A stretch of 11,135 bases of DNA from Pseudoxanthomonas sp. (GTDB lineage Bacteria > Pseudomonadota > Gammaproteobacteria > Xanthomonadales > Xanthomonadaceae), in assembly GCA_026785795.1 (NCBI GenBank), contig JAJAZJ010000024.1, positions 1 through 11,135 of the forward strand. The letters run 5' to 3'. Position numbers and translations under genes: made by a program. The notes below the pieces were generated by a model, which was given only the letters and a program-made list of their open reading frames with translations, searched no databases and was not told the DNA's origin. This document shows positions 1 through 7,447 of the stretch, piece after piece. Positions within the stretch are counted from its first letter, which is position 1; every line of letters begins with the position of its first letter.

Positions 1-1114
1 CCACCGCGCAGTTGTTGCTGATGAAGTAATAGCGCCCGTCGTAACTCCAGTGCAGCTGCGCGGCGCGTGCCAGCAGCCCGGCAATCTCGGCCTGGTCCAG
101 GCGCAGCGGAACCGAGCGCAGGCTGCGCAGTTCGATCTTGGTGTATTCGTCGATCACCTGATCCAGCGGCAGCAGGAACAGGCGCGACGGGTATGAGCCA
201 GTCAGCCCGCGCCAGGTCGAAACCTGCACGTCGCCAACGAAGGCGCGGAACGACAGCACGCGGTGATGGGCCAGGTCCAGGCGGCAGTCGGGCCCCGGGG
301 GGCGTCCCGGCGCACAGATCACCAGCCGAAGCATGCTGTGCCCCCAGCGGCTCATGGGCTGGGCGTTGCCCTCGGCCAGCAGGTAGTCCACCGCATACAC
401 GCGTGCCGGATCCAGTTCCAGCAGCGGGGGTTCGCCCTCCTCTGCCTGCACGTAGGGCAAGTCCGGCGGGCACGTATGTGCGCGAGGGGACCAGCTGAAG
501 TGTTCGGAAAAGTAGGCGTGCAGCGCCGGACGGCGGCAGGCGTATTCCGGATCAAGCAGGAAATGCTCCAGGTTGACCGCAACGAACTCGGCCGGGGAAG
601 TTAGTTCATATGGGTCCGGGCTGCGGTCGCGGAAGTCGTTGCGCGAATTGCGCAAGCCCAGCCTCAGCGGTGCGACCTGCCAACCCGCCAGGTCCAGCAG
701 GCGCGGGCTCGCGGACAGCAGTCCGGGCCCGGTGCGGTCGTAAAAATGCGCCAGCTCGTGGATCAGCGCCGACAGCGCGGCACGTGCGCCCGGGTCGTCG
801 TTGAACGCATGCGGCGGACGCGCCATCCAGCCGTCCAGCAAGTCACGCGACAGGCGAAGGCGTGTCGCCCCGGCGTGTCCATGCACCTGCGCCGGCAGGT
901 CATCCCAAGCCAGGGTGATGGGCCGGTCCAGCGACGCCAGCCACGCAGGTGGCAGCAGGCGCCGGGCTTCATCCAGCAGCTGCCGGGTGGCCTTCACCTG
1001 GTCGGTCGTCAGCCCTTCGGCATCAATTTGAAGGGGCAAGGCGGCCTGCGCGACTCCCGCGCAGGCTGCCAGGCAGCAGGCCAGCCACCAGCGTGGCCGC
1101 CCCGCCGGATTCAC
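1..1114 (-). CDS. DUF4105-family exported protein with HExxH motif (3' end outside window)
   Basis: This minus-strand gene starts at a GTG (1112-1114) that overlaps the upstream gene's TGA as GTGA, so translation is probably coupled; 371 codons are visible. Residues 1-24 form a signal peptide: Arg at 6 and 8, a hydrophobic core 9-22, and a likely cut after AQA (22-24). LAAC (15-18) could instead be a lipobox. The mature part has HELAH at 119-123, then SPAEFVAV with Glu176, the spacing of MtfA-like (M90) zinc peptidases. A second region has SRWGHSMLRL (His258) and YYFISNNCA (Cys368), the His and Cys signature of DUF4105, which I recall is now also called the Lnb N-terminal periplasmic domain. 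That domain is NlpC/P60-like and related to lipoprotein N-acyltransferase components. Family and export are well supported; activity and substrate are inference. The C-terminus is not visible. Confidence 0.8.
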   Translation of the reverse strand, partial: MNPAGRPRWWLACCLAACAGVAQAALPLQIDAEGLTTDQVKATRQLLDEARRLLPPAWLASLDRPITLAWDDLPAQVHGHAGATRLRLSRDLLDGWMARPPHAFNDDPGARAALSALIHELAHFYDRTGPGLLSASPRLLDLAGWQVAPLRLGLRNSRNDFRDRSPDPYELTSPAEFVAVNLEHFLLDPEYACRRPALHAYFSEHFSWSPRAHTCPPDLPYVQAEEGEPPLLELDPARVYAVDYLLAEGNAQPMSRWGHSMLRLVICAPGRPPGPDCRLDLAHHRVLSFRAFVGDVQVSTWRGLTGSYPSRLFLLPLDQVIDEYTKIELRSLRSVPLRLDQAEIAGLLARAAQLHWSYDGRYYFISNNCAV

Positions 1115-1422
1115 AGCGCCAGGATGGCCTGGGCAAGCTGCATGTCGCTGGCATTGCGCGCAGCCGGATCATGCTGGCGCAGGTGCAGGATGGCTGCCTC
1201 CAGGCGTGCGCTGCGAATGCTCCCTTCACTGGCCACGAAGCTGGCCGCGTCATCGCGCACCTGTCGCACCACCTTGCTGTTGCCGGAAGTGGTATTGGAC
1301 GAAGCCCCACCCCCCTTCGACGTGGCCGATGACCCCGCCCCGGCCGAGGTGGCGGCCAAGCTGGTTGCCATGGCGGGCGCAGCGGCCAGCAAGAGTGCAC
1401 AGAAAAGTGTTGCACGGATCAT
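1111..1422 (-). CDS. DUF2388-like small exported protein
   Basis: The product is 103 residues. The start chosen is the ATG at 1420-1422, which opens a clean signal peptide (MIRATLFCALLLAAAPAMA, cut near residue 19) and has a GGGGA stretch about 7 nt upstream. A longer frame reaches 1512, but its extra 30 residues would bury the signal. The mature protein begins with a low-complexity Ser/Thr/Gly/Ala stretch (20-50). A conserved-looking part follows: VVRQVRDDAASFVASEG (51-67), RLEAAILHLR (73-82) and SDMQLAQAILAL (92-103). This pattern matches what I know of the DUF2388 family, short periplasmic proteins common in pseudomonads, whose function is unknown. It overlaps the next gene by 4 nt, so the pair is probably one transcript and one process. 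The upstream dehydrogenase is co-directional but 96 nt away, and I see no clear promoter or terminator in that gap. Confidence 0.75.
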   Translation of the reverse strand: MIRATLFCALLLAAAPAMATSLAATSAGAGSSATSKGGGASSNTTSGNSKVVRQVRDDAASFVASEGSIRSARLEAAILHLRQHDPAARNASDMQLAQAILAL

Positions 1423-1518
1423 GTAAAGGTCCCCAGGGCTGGTTTGAATGGGAGCCCAGCGTACACCGGGTGCTGGAGGGAAACCAATCCCGGCGATCAA
1501 TGGACTTGGCATCGGCGC

Positions 1519-2907
1519 TCATGCATCAAACAGCTTGCCCGGGTTCAGGATCCCCTGCGGATCGAGCACGCGCTTGATGCCGCGCATCACTTCGATCTCC
1601 GCGCGGCTGCGGGTGCTTTCCAGATAGCCCTTCTTGACCAGGCCAATACCGTGCTCGGCGGAGATGCTGCCTGCATGCCGCTGCAGTGACCCGGCCAGCA
1701 GCGTGGTGACCTGCTCGCATTGCGCAATGAACGCTTCGTCGCCCATTTCCAGCGGCTGCAGCACGTTGATATGCAGGTTGCCGTCACCGATGTGGCCGAA
1801 CCAGACCACGTCGAAATGTGGATAGGCCTCGCCCAGCAGCGCCTGGGTTTCCTGCAGGAAAGCCGGCATTGCGGAAATCCGCACGGACACATCGTTCTTG
1901 TAGGGCTTGTACCTGGCCAGGCTTTCGGTGATGTCCTCGCGCAGGCGCCACAGCTGTGCGGCCTGGACTTCGCTCTGGCTGATCACCCCATCACTGACCC
2001 ATCCATGCTCCATGCACGCCTGGAACGCGGCCATCGCCGCCGCTTCCTGCGCCTCATCGCCGGATTCATACTCGGTAACCACGTAATACGGGTGCACTTC
2101 GCTGAAAGGTGGCTGGGCGCCGTGGGCCAGGACGTGGTGCAGTGCGCGATCCGTGAAAAATTCAAAAGCTTCCAGCTGCAGCCGTTCGCGGAACGCGGCG
2201 AACACCTCCATCAGCACTTCGAACGACGGCAGGGCCAGCAGCATCACGTTGGAAGGTCGGGGCGGATCGGTCAGGCGCAGGGTGGCTTCGACCACCACGC
2301 CCAGGGTGCCTTCCGAAGCGATCATCAGGTGGCGCAGGTCGTAGCCGCTGGAGTTTTTCAGCAGGCCGCGATTGAGGTCCAGCAGTTCGCCGATGCCGGT
2401 CACCACCTTCATGCCGGCGATCCACTCGCGCGTGTTGCCGTAGCGGATCACGCGGATGCCGCCGGCGTTGGCGGCGATGTTGCCGCCGATGGAGCAGGAG
2501 CCGCGCGAAGCGAAATCCACCGGATACTGCAGGCCATGCTCCCTGGCCGCGTTGTGCACGGCCTGCAGCGGGATGCCAGCCTGCACGGTCAGGGTGCGGT
2601 CCACCGCGTCGAAGTCCAGCACCCGATTCATGCGCTCCAGGCTCAACACCAGCTCGCCGTTGGCGGCCACTGCCCCGCCGGACAGGCCGGTGCGGCCGCC
2701 CGAGGGCACGATCGCAACCTCATGCTGGCGTGCCCAGCGCACCACCGCCTGCACCTCCTCCACCGTGCCGGGCAGGGCAATGGCCAGCGGTGCCGGGGTC
2801 CAGCGCCGGGTCCAGTCGCGGCCATAGTGCTCCAGGTCGGCCGCATCGGTCTTCAGGCGCAGCGTCGGCACGGCTTGCAGCAGATCGGTCAGACGCGGAT
2901 CGGACAT
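1519..2907 (-). CDS. d2hgdh: FAD-linked D-2-hydroxyglutarate dehydrogenase (GlcD/D2HGDH family)
   Basis: The product is 462 residues from the ATG at 2905-2907 (MSDPRL...). The frame stays open to 3039, but the extra 44 residues look like intergenic translation and run into the serA side. The FAD-binding PCMH domain shows PSGGRTGLSGG (68-78), SCSIGGNIAANAGG (137-150) and SSGYDLRHLMIASEGTLG (186-203). The C-terminal FAD-oxidase domain shows KPYKNDVSVRIS (334-345), GHIGDGNLH (371-379) and SAEHGIG (416-422). His372, His379 and Glu418 fit the metal ligands, and His419 the catalytic base, described for the Pseudomonas enzyme. Such enzymes oxidise D-2-hydroxyglutarate to 2-oxoglutarate and pass electrons to the electron-transfer flavoprotein or another acceptor. 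D-lactate or glycolate dehydrogenases share this fold; the divergent serA neighbour, also seen in Pseudomonas, is what favours D-2-hydroxyglutarate. Confidence 0.85.
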   Translation of the reverse strand: MSDPRLTDLLQAVPTLRLKTDAADLEHYGRDWTRRWTPAPLAIALPGTVEEVQAVVRWARQHEVAIVPSGGRTGLSGGAVAANGELVLSLERMNRVLDFDAVDRTLTVQAGIPLQAVHNAAREHGLQYPVDFASRGSCSIGGNIAANAGGIRVIRYGNTREWIAGMKVVTGIGELLDLNRGLLKNSSGYDLRHLMIASEGTLGVVVEATLRLTDPPRPSNVMLLALPSFEVLMEVFAAFRERLQLEAFEFFTDRALHHVLAHGAQPPFSEVHPYYVVTEYESGDEAQEAAAMAAFQACMEHGWVSDGVISQSEVQAAQLWRLREDITESLARYKPYKNDVSVRISAMPAFLQETQALLGEAYPHFDVVWFGHIGDGNLHINVLQPLEMGDEAFIAQCEQVTTLLAGSLQRHAGSISAEHGIGLVKKGYLESTRSRAEIEVMRGIKRVLDPQGILNPGKLFDA

Positions 2908-3001
2908 GGGCAACCACAGCTGGATAATGCAAGCCCTTAGCCTGCCAGCCGCAGCCGCCGACGTCCAGTTCTGCAGCGCAGCAAATGCCCGACCCTTCTG
3001 G

Positions 3002-3007
3002 CATAGT
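3002..3007 (+). promoter_or_regulatory. Possible extended -10 promoter element for serA
   Basis: CATAGT matches the -10 consensus at 4 of 6 positions and is preceded by TGG, an extended -10 arrangement; no convincing -35 is seen. It would start transcription near 3014, leaving a leader of about 28 nt before the ATG at 3042 and excluding the in-frame ATG at 2985 as the start. A short inverted repeat, ATGCC (2985-2989) and GGCAT (3000-3004), overlaps it and could be an operator. The whole divergent intergenic region is 134 bp (2908-3041). On the other strand only a weak CATTAT (2924-2929) could serve the dehydrogenase. Confidence 0.3.
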
Positions 3008-3041
3008 GGCCGCCCTGCCGCAGGATGCTTCGCCAGCACGC

Positions 3042-4283
<1,242 letters not shown>

Positions 4284-4305
4284 CACAGACACCGCATCGA
4301 CGCTC

Positions 4306-4872
4306 CTACGCTTTCGCGAGCCACTTGCTGGCCATGCGGCTGATCGAGGGGTCCGGGTCCAGCGCCAGCTGATGGATCGGACGCCAGGCCAGGGCGATCG
4401 ACTCCTCGCTCACCACGAAGCACTCATCGCTACCGGCATGGACCACGTAGCGCAGGTCGTAGTGCCAGTGGCCCGGCACCTCGCGCCAGGCGGGGATCCA
4501 GTGCCGGTCCAGGTCGAAGATCGAGTCGGCCTGGACCTGCAGTCCGTGCAGGCCTGATTCCTCCCGCGCCTCCTTCAGCGCCACGTGCGCCGTGTCACGG
4601 TCGCCATCGGCATGGCCGCCAGGCTGAAGCCATCGCTCCAGCTTGCGGTGGTGGGTCAGCAGGGCACGTACGCCATCTGCACTGACCAGCCACGCGCTGG
4701 CGGTGAAGTGGCCGGACAGGCGTTCGCGCAGGAACGGGTCTTCGGAGTCGTGAAGCAGGTCCTCGAAGGCCTGTACGGTAGGTGCTTCGCTCGGCCAGCG
4801 CCGCCGGTAATCAGCCAATTGCGCGCCGAGCAAAGGGATTGCCTGTATCGCTTGCGACATGTTGCACTGCAT
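4306..4872 (-). CDS. Nudix hydrolase with variant Nudix box
   Basis: The product is 188 residues from the ATG at 4870-4872; a second ATG at 4858-4860 (MSQAIQ...) gives 184 residues, and neither has an ideally spaced Shine-Dalgarno. An alpha-helical N-terminus (about 1-50) leads into FTASAWLVSADGVRALLTHH and then the Nudix region GGHADGDRDTAHVALKEA followed by REESGL. Against the consensus G-x5-E-x7-REUxEExGU, the first Glu is Arg and the Arg is Lys, but the metal-binding Glu pair of the core is kept. Nudix enzymes cleave nucleoside-diphosphate-linked compounds; the substrate here cannot be told from sequence. The WLQPGGHADGD form recalls a common subfamily of uncharacterised Nudix proteins. 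The gene converges on serA with 22 nt between the stops and no evident terminator. It shares a 148-bp divergent upstream region with the permease. Confidence 0.88.
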   Translation of the reverse strand: MQCNMSQAIQAIPLLGAQLADYRRRWPSEAPTVQAFEDLLHDSEDPFLRERLSGHFTASAWLVSADGVRALLTHHRKLERWLQPGGHADGDRDTAHVALKEAREESGLHGLQVQADSIFDLDRHWIPAWREVPGHWHYDLRYVVHAGSDECFVVSEESIALAWRPIHQLALDPDPSISRMASKWLAKA

Positions 4873-4895
4873 TTCCGTGGCCCGGTCAGACGCAC

Positions 4896-4901
4896 ATTAT
4901 C
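4896..4901 (-). promoter_or_regulatory. Possible -10 element of the Nudix gene
   Basis: Read on the minus strand, this is GATAAT, matching 5 of 6 bases of the sigma-70 -10 consensus, about 23 nt upstream of the first possible ATG (4872). No recognisable -35 lies 16-18 nt further upstream, so the call rests on the hexamer and its position only. A very similar GCGATAAT lies upstream of the phosphoesterase gene. Confidence 0.35.
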
Positions 4902-4932
4902 GCTCCGTCCCTGCTGCAGGCGCTTGTGCGGC

Positions 4933-4992
4933 CAGGGGGTGACGGGTAAGGTTCGGCAAACCCGTGTTGGCCCCTGATGGCCGGATACGGCC
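4933..4992. promoter_or_regulatory. Nested inverted repeats upstream of the permease
   Basis: CAGGGG (4933-4938) pairs with CCCCTG (4971-4976), and inside it ACGGGT (4942-4947) pairs with ACCCGT (4960-4965), leaving a 12-nt loop. A second perfect hairpin, GGCCG-GATA-CGGCC, lies at 4979-4992. A weak promoter-like pair, TTGTGC (4924-4929) and TAAGGT (4947-4952) with exactly 17 nt between, overlaps the repeat. The structure could be a DNA operator over the permease promoter, or part of a folded leader if transcription starts further upstream. There is no T-tract, so it is not an intrinsic terminator. Confidence 0.4.
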
Positions 4993-5020
4993 CTCAATTC
5001 ACGGTTCCGGGGAACACTGA

Positions 5021-6595
5021 ATGTCATCTTGGCGTGTCAAACCGCTCGAACAAATCCTTGCCACCGCCGAAAAGAAGTCGCTGAAGCGACAGCTCGGTGC
5101 CTTCCAGCTGACCATGCTCGGCATCGGCGCCATCATCGGCACCGGCATCTTCGTACTGACGGCCGAAGCAGGACAGAAGGCCGGCCCCGCGATGATGGTG
5201 GCCTTTGTCATCGCTGCCGTCGTGTGCGGCCTGGCCGCGCTGGCGTATGCGGAACTGGCCGCCATGGTGCCGGTCTCCGGTTCAGCGTACACCTACACCT
5301 ACGCGGTGATGGGCGAGGCACTGGCGTGGACCGTAGGCTGGGCGCTGGTGCTGGAATATGCAGTCGCCGCCGGCGCGGTGTCCGTGGGCTGGTCGGGCTA
5401 TATGAACGGCCTGCTGAAGAACAGTGACCTGTTCGGGCTGGTGCAGCCTGGCGCACTGGTGCTGCCCGAGGCCCTGCGTACCGGCCCGATGGATGGCGGC
5501 ACGTTCAACCTGCTGGCGTTCATGATCGCCCTGCTGGTGACCGTGCTGTTGGTGCTGGGTACGTCCAAGTCGGCCAAGGTCAACGCGGTACTGGTGATGG
5601 TCAAGGTGGCGGCACTTACGGCGTTCATCGTGGTGGCGCTGCCGGGCGCGCAGAGCGAGAACTTCACTCCGTTTTTCCCGACTGGCTGGGGCAGCCCGCT
5701 GGGCGGCATAGGCGTCTTGGGCGCAGCGGCGTCCATCTTCTTCGCGTACGTAGGCTTCGATGCGGTTTCCACGGCAGCGGAAGAAACCAAGAATCCCAAC
5801 CGCAACATTCCGATAGGCCTGATCACCTCGCTGGCAGTGTGCACGGTCTTCTACATGCTGGTCGGCTACGGCGCGGTTGGCGCGGTAGGTTCGCAGCCGA
5901 TCATGGGGGCCGATGGCCTGGCGCTGCATCCTGGCAGCGCAGAGATGGCGGCCGCCTGCGCGGGTAACGAGGCGCTGGTCTGCAGCAAGGAACCCCTGGC
6001 GCATGTGCTGCGGCTGATGGGCTTCGAGCACATGGGCAACCTGATTGGCCTCGCCGCTGCCATTGCCCTGCCTTCGGTCATCTTGATGATGATCTACGGG
6101 CAGACCCGCATCTTTTTCACCATGTCACGCGACGGCCTGCTGCCGGAAGTCTTTTCGAAAGTGCACCCGCGCTTCCACACCCCGCACGTGATCACCCTGA
6201 TCACCGGTGTCTTCGTTGCCGCATTTGCAGCGCTGTTCCCGGTGGGCGTGCTGGCCGACATCTCCAACTCAGGCACGCTGTTTGCCTTCATGATGGTGTC
6301 CGTGGGCGTGCTGGTCCTGCGCAAGACCCAGCCCAACCGCCACCGCCCTTTCCGCACGCCGATGGTGTGGCTGGTGTGCCCGCTGGCGATTGCAGGCTGT
6401 CTCCTGCTGTTCCTCAACCTTTCGCTGTATACGATCGGCCTGTTCTTCGGCTGGGCCGCGATCGGTTTCCTGATCTATGCGCTGTATGGGTATCGCAAGA
6501 GCGAGCTGGCCCCCGGAAGCGCAGCCCACAGGGCTGCTGCCGCCGACACGAAAATGGAGCCGGAACCCTCGTTCCACGAAGGCCCACAGGCCTGA
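5021..6595 (+). CDS. APC-superfamily amino-acid permease (cationic amino-acid transporter type)
   Basis: The product is 524 residues; the ATG has a good Shine-Dalgarno (GGGGAA, 6 nt spacing). It is an inner-membrane secondary transporter of the LeuT-fold APC superfamily, of the bacterial YfnA/CAT-like branch. About twelve membrane helices can be placed, near 29-47, 58-80, 96-123, 160-180, 187-207, 228-249, 267-288, 339-361, 389-410, 415-433, 449-467 and 471-490. Helix 1 carries the substrate-binding unwound motif GIGAIIGTGIF (34-44), and helix 6 has FFAYVGFDAVSTAAEE (240-255). A long hydrophilic loop between helices 7 and 8 (about 290-338), predicted periplasmic, holds two Cys (313 and 321). 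The cytoplasmic tail (491-524) is hydrophilic. The substrate is not determinable; cationic or broad neutral amino acids are usual for the branch. The gene ends before a strong terminator and is probably monocistronic. Confidence 0.93.
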   Translation: MSSWRVKPLEQILATAEKKSLKRQLGAFQLTMLGIGAIIGTGIFVLTAEAGQKAGPAMMVAFVIAAVVCGLAALAYAELAAMVPVSGSAYTYTYAVMGEALAWTVGWALVLEYAVAAGAVSVGWSGYMNGLLKNSDLFGLVQPGALVLPEALRTGPMDGGTFNLLAFMIALLVTVLLVLGTSKSAKVNAVLVMVKVAALTAFIVVALPGAQSENFTPFFPTGWGSPLGGIGVLGAAASIFFAYVGFDAVSTAAEETKNPNRNIPIGLITSLAVCTVFYMLVGYGAVGAVGSQPIMGADGLALHPGSAEMAAACAGNEALVCSKEPLAHVLRLMGFEHMGNLIGLAAAIALPSVILMMIYGQTRIFFTMSRDGLLPEVFSKVHPRFHTPHVITLITGVFVAAFAALFPVGVLADISNSGTLFAFMMVSVGVLVLRKTQPNRHRPFRTPMVWLVCPLAIAGCLLLFLNLSLYTIGLFFGWAAIGFLIYALYGYRKSELAPGSAAHRAAAADTKMEPEPSFHEGPQA

Positions 6596-6620
6596 TCGGC
6601 CTCAGCTTGCAACAGCGGAT

Positions 6621-6650
6621 ACGGCGCGGGAGCCCGCGCCGTTTTCTTTT
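6621..6650 (+). terminator. Rho-independent terminator of the permease gene
   Basis: A perfect 9-bp stem, ACGGCGCGG (6621-6629) and CCGCGCCGT (6634-6642), with a 4-nt GAGC loop is followed by TTTTCTTTT. It lies 25 nt after the permease stop. Its right arm can also pair over 8 bp with GCGCGGGC (6654-6661) beyond the T-tract, an alternative fold. Confidence 0.88.
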
Positions 6651-6665
6651 CTCGCGCGGGCTTTG

Positions 6666-6671
6666 TAAACT
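6666..6671 (+). promoter_or_regulatory. Possible -10 element giving a leaderless mtnB transcript
   Basis: TAAACT matches 4 of 6 bases of the -10 consensus and ends 6 nt before the mtnB ATG, so transcription would start at or next to the A of the start codon. No Shine-Dalgarno exists between the terminator and the ATG, which agrees with a leaderless message. The expected -35 position falls in the T-rich tract of the preceding terminator (about 6642-6648) and is poor. Confidence 0.35.
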
Positions 6672-6677
6672 TACCGC

Positions 6678-7316
6678 ATGAGCGCATTGCCCTACAACCC
6701 CAACCGCCTGGATGAGCTGGCGCAGGAAATCATCAGCAACGTGCGCGAGCTGTCGCAGGCCGGGTGGACGCCAGCGACCAGCAGCAATTTTTCGGCGCGC
6801 CTGGATGAACGCCATGCCGCCATCACCGTGTCCGGGCGCGACAAGGGCCGGCTGACGACTGACGACATCATGGTGGTCGATTTCGACGGCCAGGGCATCG
6901 CCACCACGCACCGCCCGTCGGCCGAGACCCTGCTGCATACCCAGCTGTATCGCCGCTTTCCCGAGATCGGCTGCGTGCTGCATACCCATTCCCCGGTGCA
7001 GACGATTGCTTCCCGCCTGTATGCCGGTGCCGGCCACGTGCGCCTGGCTGGGTACGAGCTGCTCAAGGCCTTCCACGGCAACAGCACCCATGAAGCCGCC
7101 ATCGACGTGCCGGTGTTCGCCAACACCCAGGACATGTCCACCCTGGCCGCCCAGGTGGATGCCCTGCTGGACCGGCAGCCGCTGTGGGGCTACCTGATCG
7201 ACGGCCACGGCCTGTATGCCTGGGGCCGGGACATGGCCGAGGCACGCCGACACCTGGAGGCGTTCGAGTTCCTGCTCCATTGTCAGCTTGAACTGCGCAA
7301 GCTAGGCTGCAACTAG
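6678..7316 (+). CDS. mtnB: Methylthioribulose-1-phosphate dehydratase
   Basis: The product is 212 residues of the class II aldolase/adducin fold. It dehydrates 5-methylthioribulose-1-phosphate to 2,3-diketo-5-methylthiopentyl-1-phosphate, a step of the methionine salvage pathway in the cytoplasm. The sequence shows [11 protein letters not shown] (31-41), the conserved substrate-side loop TVSGRDKG (50-57), and RPSAETLLH (79-87). The zinc ligands are expected at HTHS (His102, His104) and DGHGLYAWG (His177). Glu127 in YELLKAF aligns with the proposed catalytic Glu of the human homologue APIP. Fuculose- and ribulose-phosphate aldolases share the fold, but the mtnD and mtnC neighbours settle the assignment. 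The start ATG lacks a Shine-Dalgarno. The stop lies only 3 nt before the REP palindrome separating it from mtnD. Confidence 0.95.
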   Translation: MSALPYNPNRLDELAQEIISNVRELSQAGWTPATSSNFSARLDERHAAITVSGRDKGRLTTDDIMVVDFDGQGIATTHRPSAETLLHTQLYRRFPEIGCVLHTHSPVQTIASRLYAGAGHVRLAGYELLKAFHGNSTHEAAIDVPVFANTQDMSTLAAQVDALLDRQPLWGYLIDGHGLYAWGRDMAEARRHLEAFEFLLHCQLELRKLGCN

Positions 7317-7319
7317 ACC

Positions 7320-7400
7320 TGCAGGAGCGGCCCATGGCCGCGAGCTCTGGCCTGTATCTGACCAGGTAAGAAGAGCTCGCGGCCATGGGCCACTCCTGCA
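7320..7400. repeat. REP-type inverted pair (29-bp arms) between mtnB and mtnD
   Basis: Left arm 7320-7348 and right arm 7372-7400 are reverse complements over 29 bp with one mismatch (C at 7328 against A at 7392), separated by a 23-nt loop. Each arm itself contains the imperfect palindrome GCGGCCCATGGCCGC. The arms begin TGCAGGAG and end GCGAGCTCT, the head and tail of the GTAGGAGCG...CGCGAGC REP family known from pseudomonads and xanthomonads. There is no T-tract on either side, so it is not a standard terminator, but the RNA stem could alter read-through or stability between mtnB and mtnD. Confidence 0.9.
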
Positions 7401-7447
7401 AGAACAACCGCACCTTCAAGAACCACCCCCCTTACCGAGCCACCGCC

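Noticed and set aside
1720..2940. A 406-codon plus-strand open frame opposite the D-2-hydroxyglutarate dehydrogenase gene
   Set aside because: Its translation is rich in His, Gln, Ala and Arg with no family motif, as expected of the antisense of a GC-rich gene; the minus-strand gene has intact FAD-oxidase motifs.
2908..3039. Longer N-terminus for the FAD dehydrogenase reaching 3039
   Set aside because: It adds 44 residues with no family similarity and would run through the serA promoter region to within 2 nt of the serA ATG.
5282..6031. A 249-codon minus-strand open frame opposite the permease
   Set aside because: Arg/His/Gln-rich antisense translation without membrane segments or motifs; the permease is certain on the plus strand.
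7320..7400. Intrinsic terminator between mtnB and mtnD
   Set aside because: The stem is strong but neither side has a T-tract, and its head and tail sequence is that of a REP element.
7385..7447. Upstream ATG giving a 206-residue MtnD
   Set aside because: It lies inside the REP palindrome and the added 21 residues are not family-like; numbering from 7448 matches the known metal ligands to within one residue.
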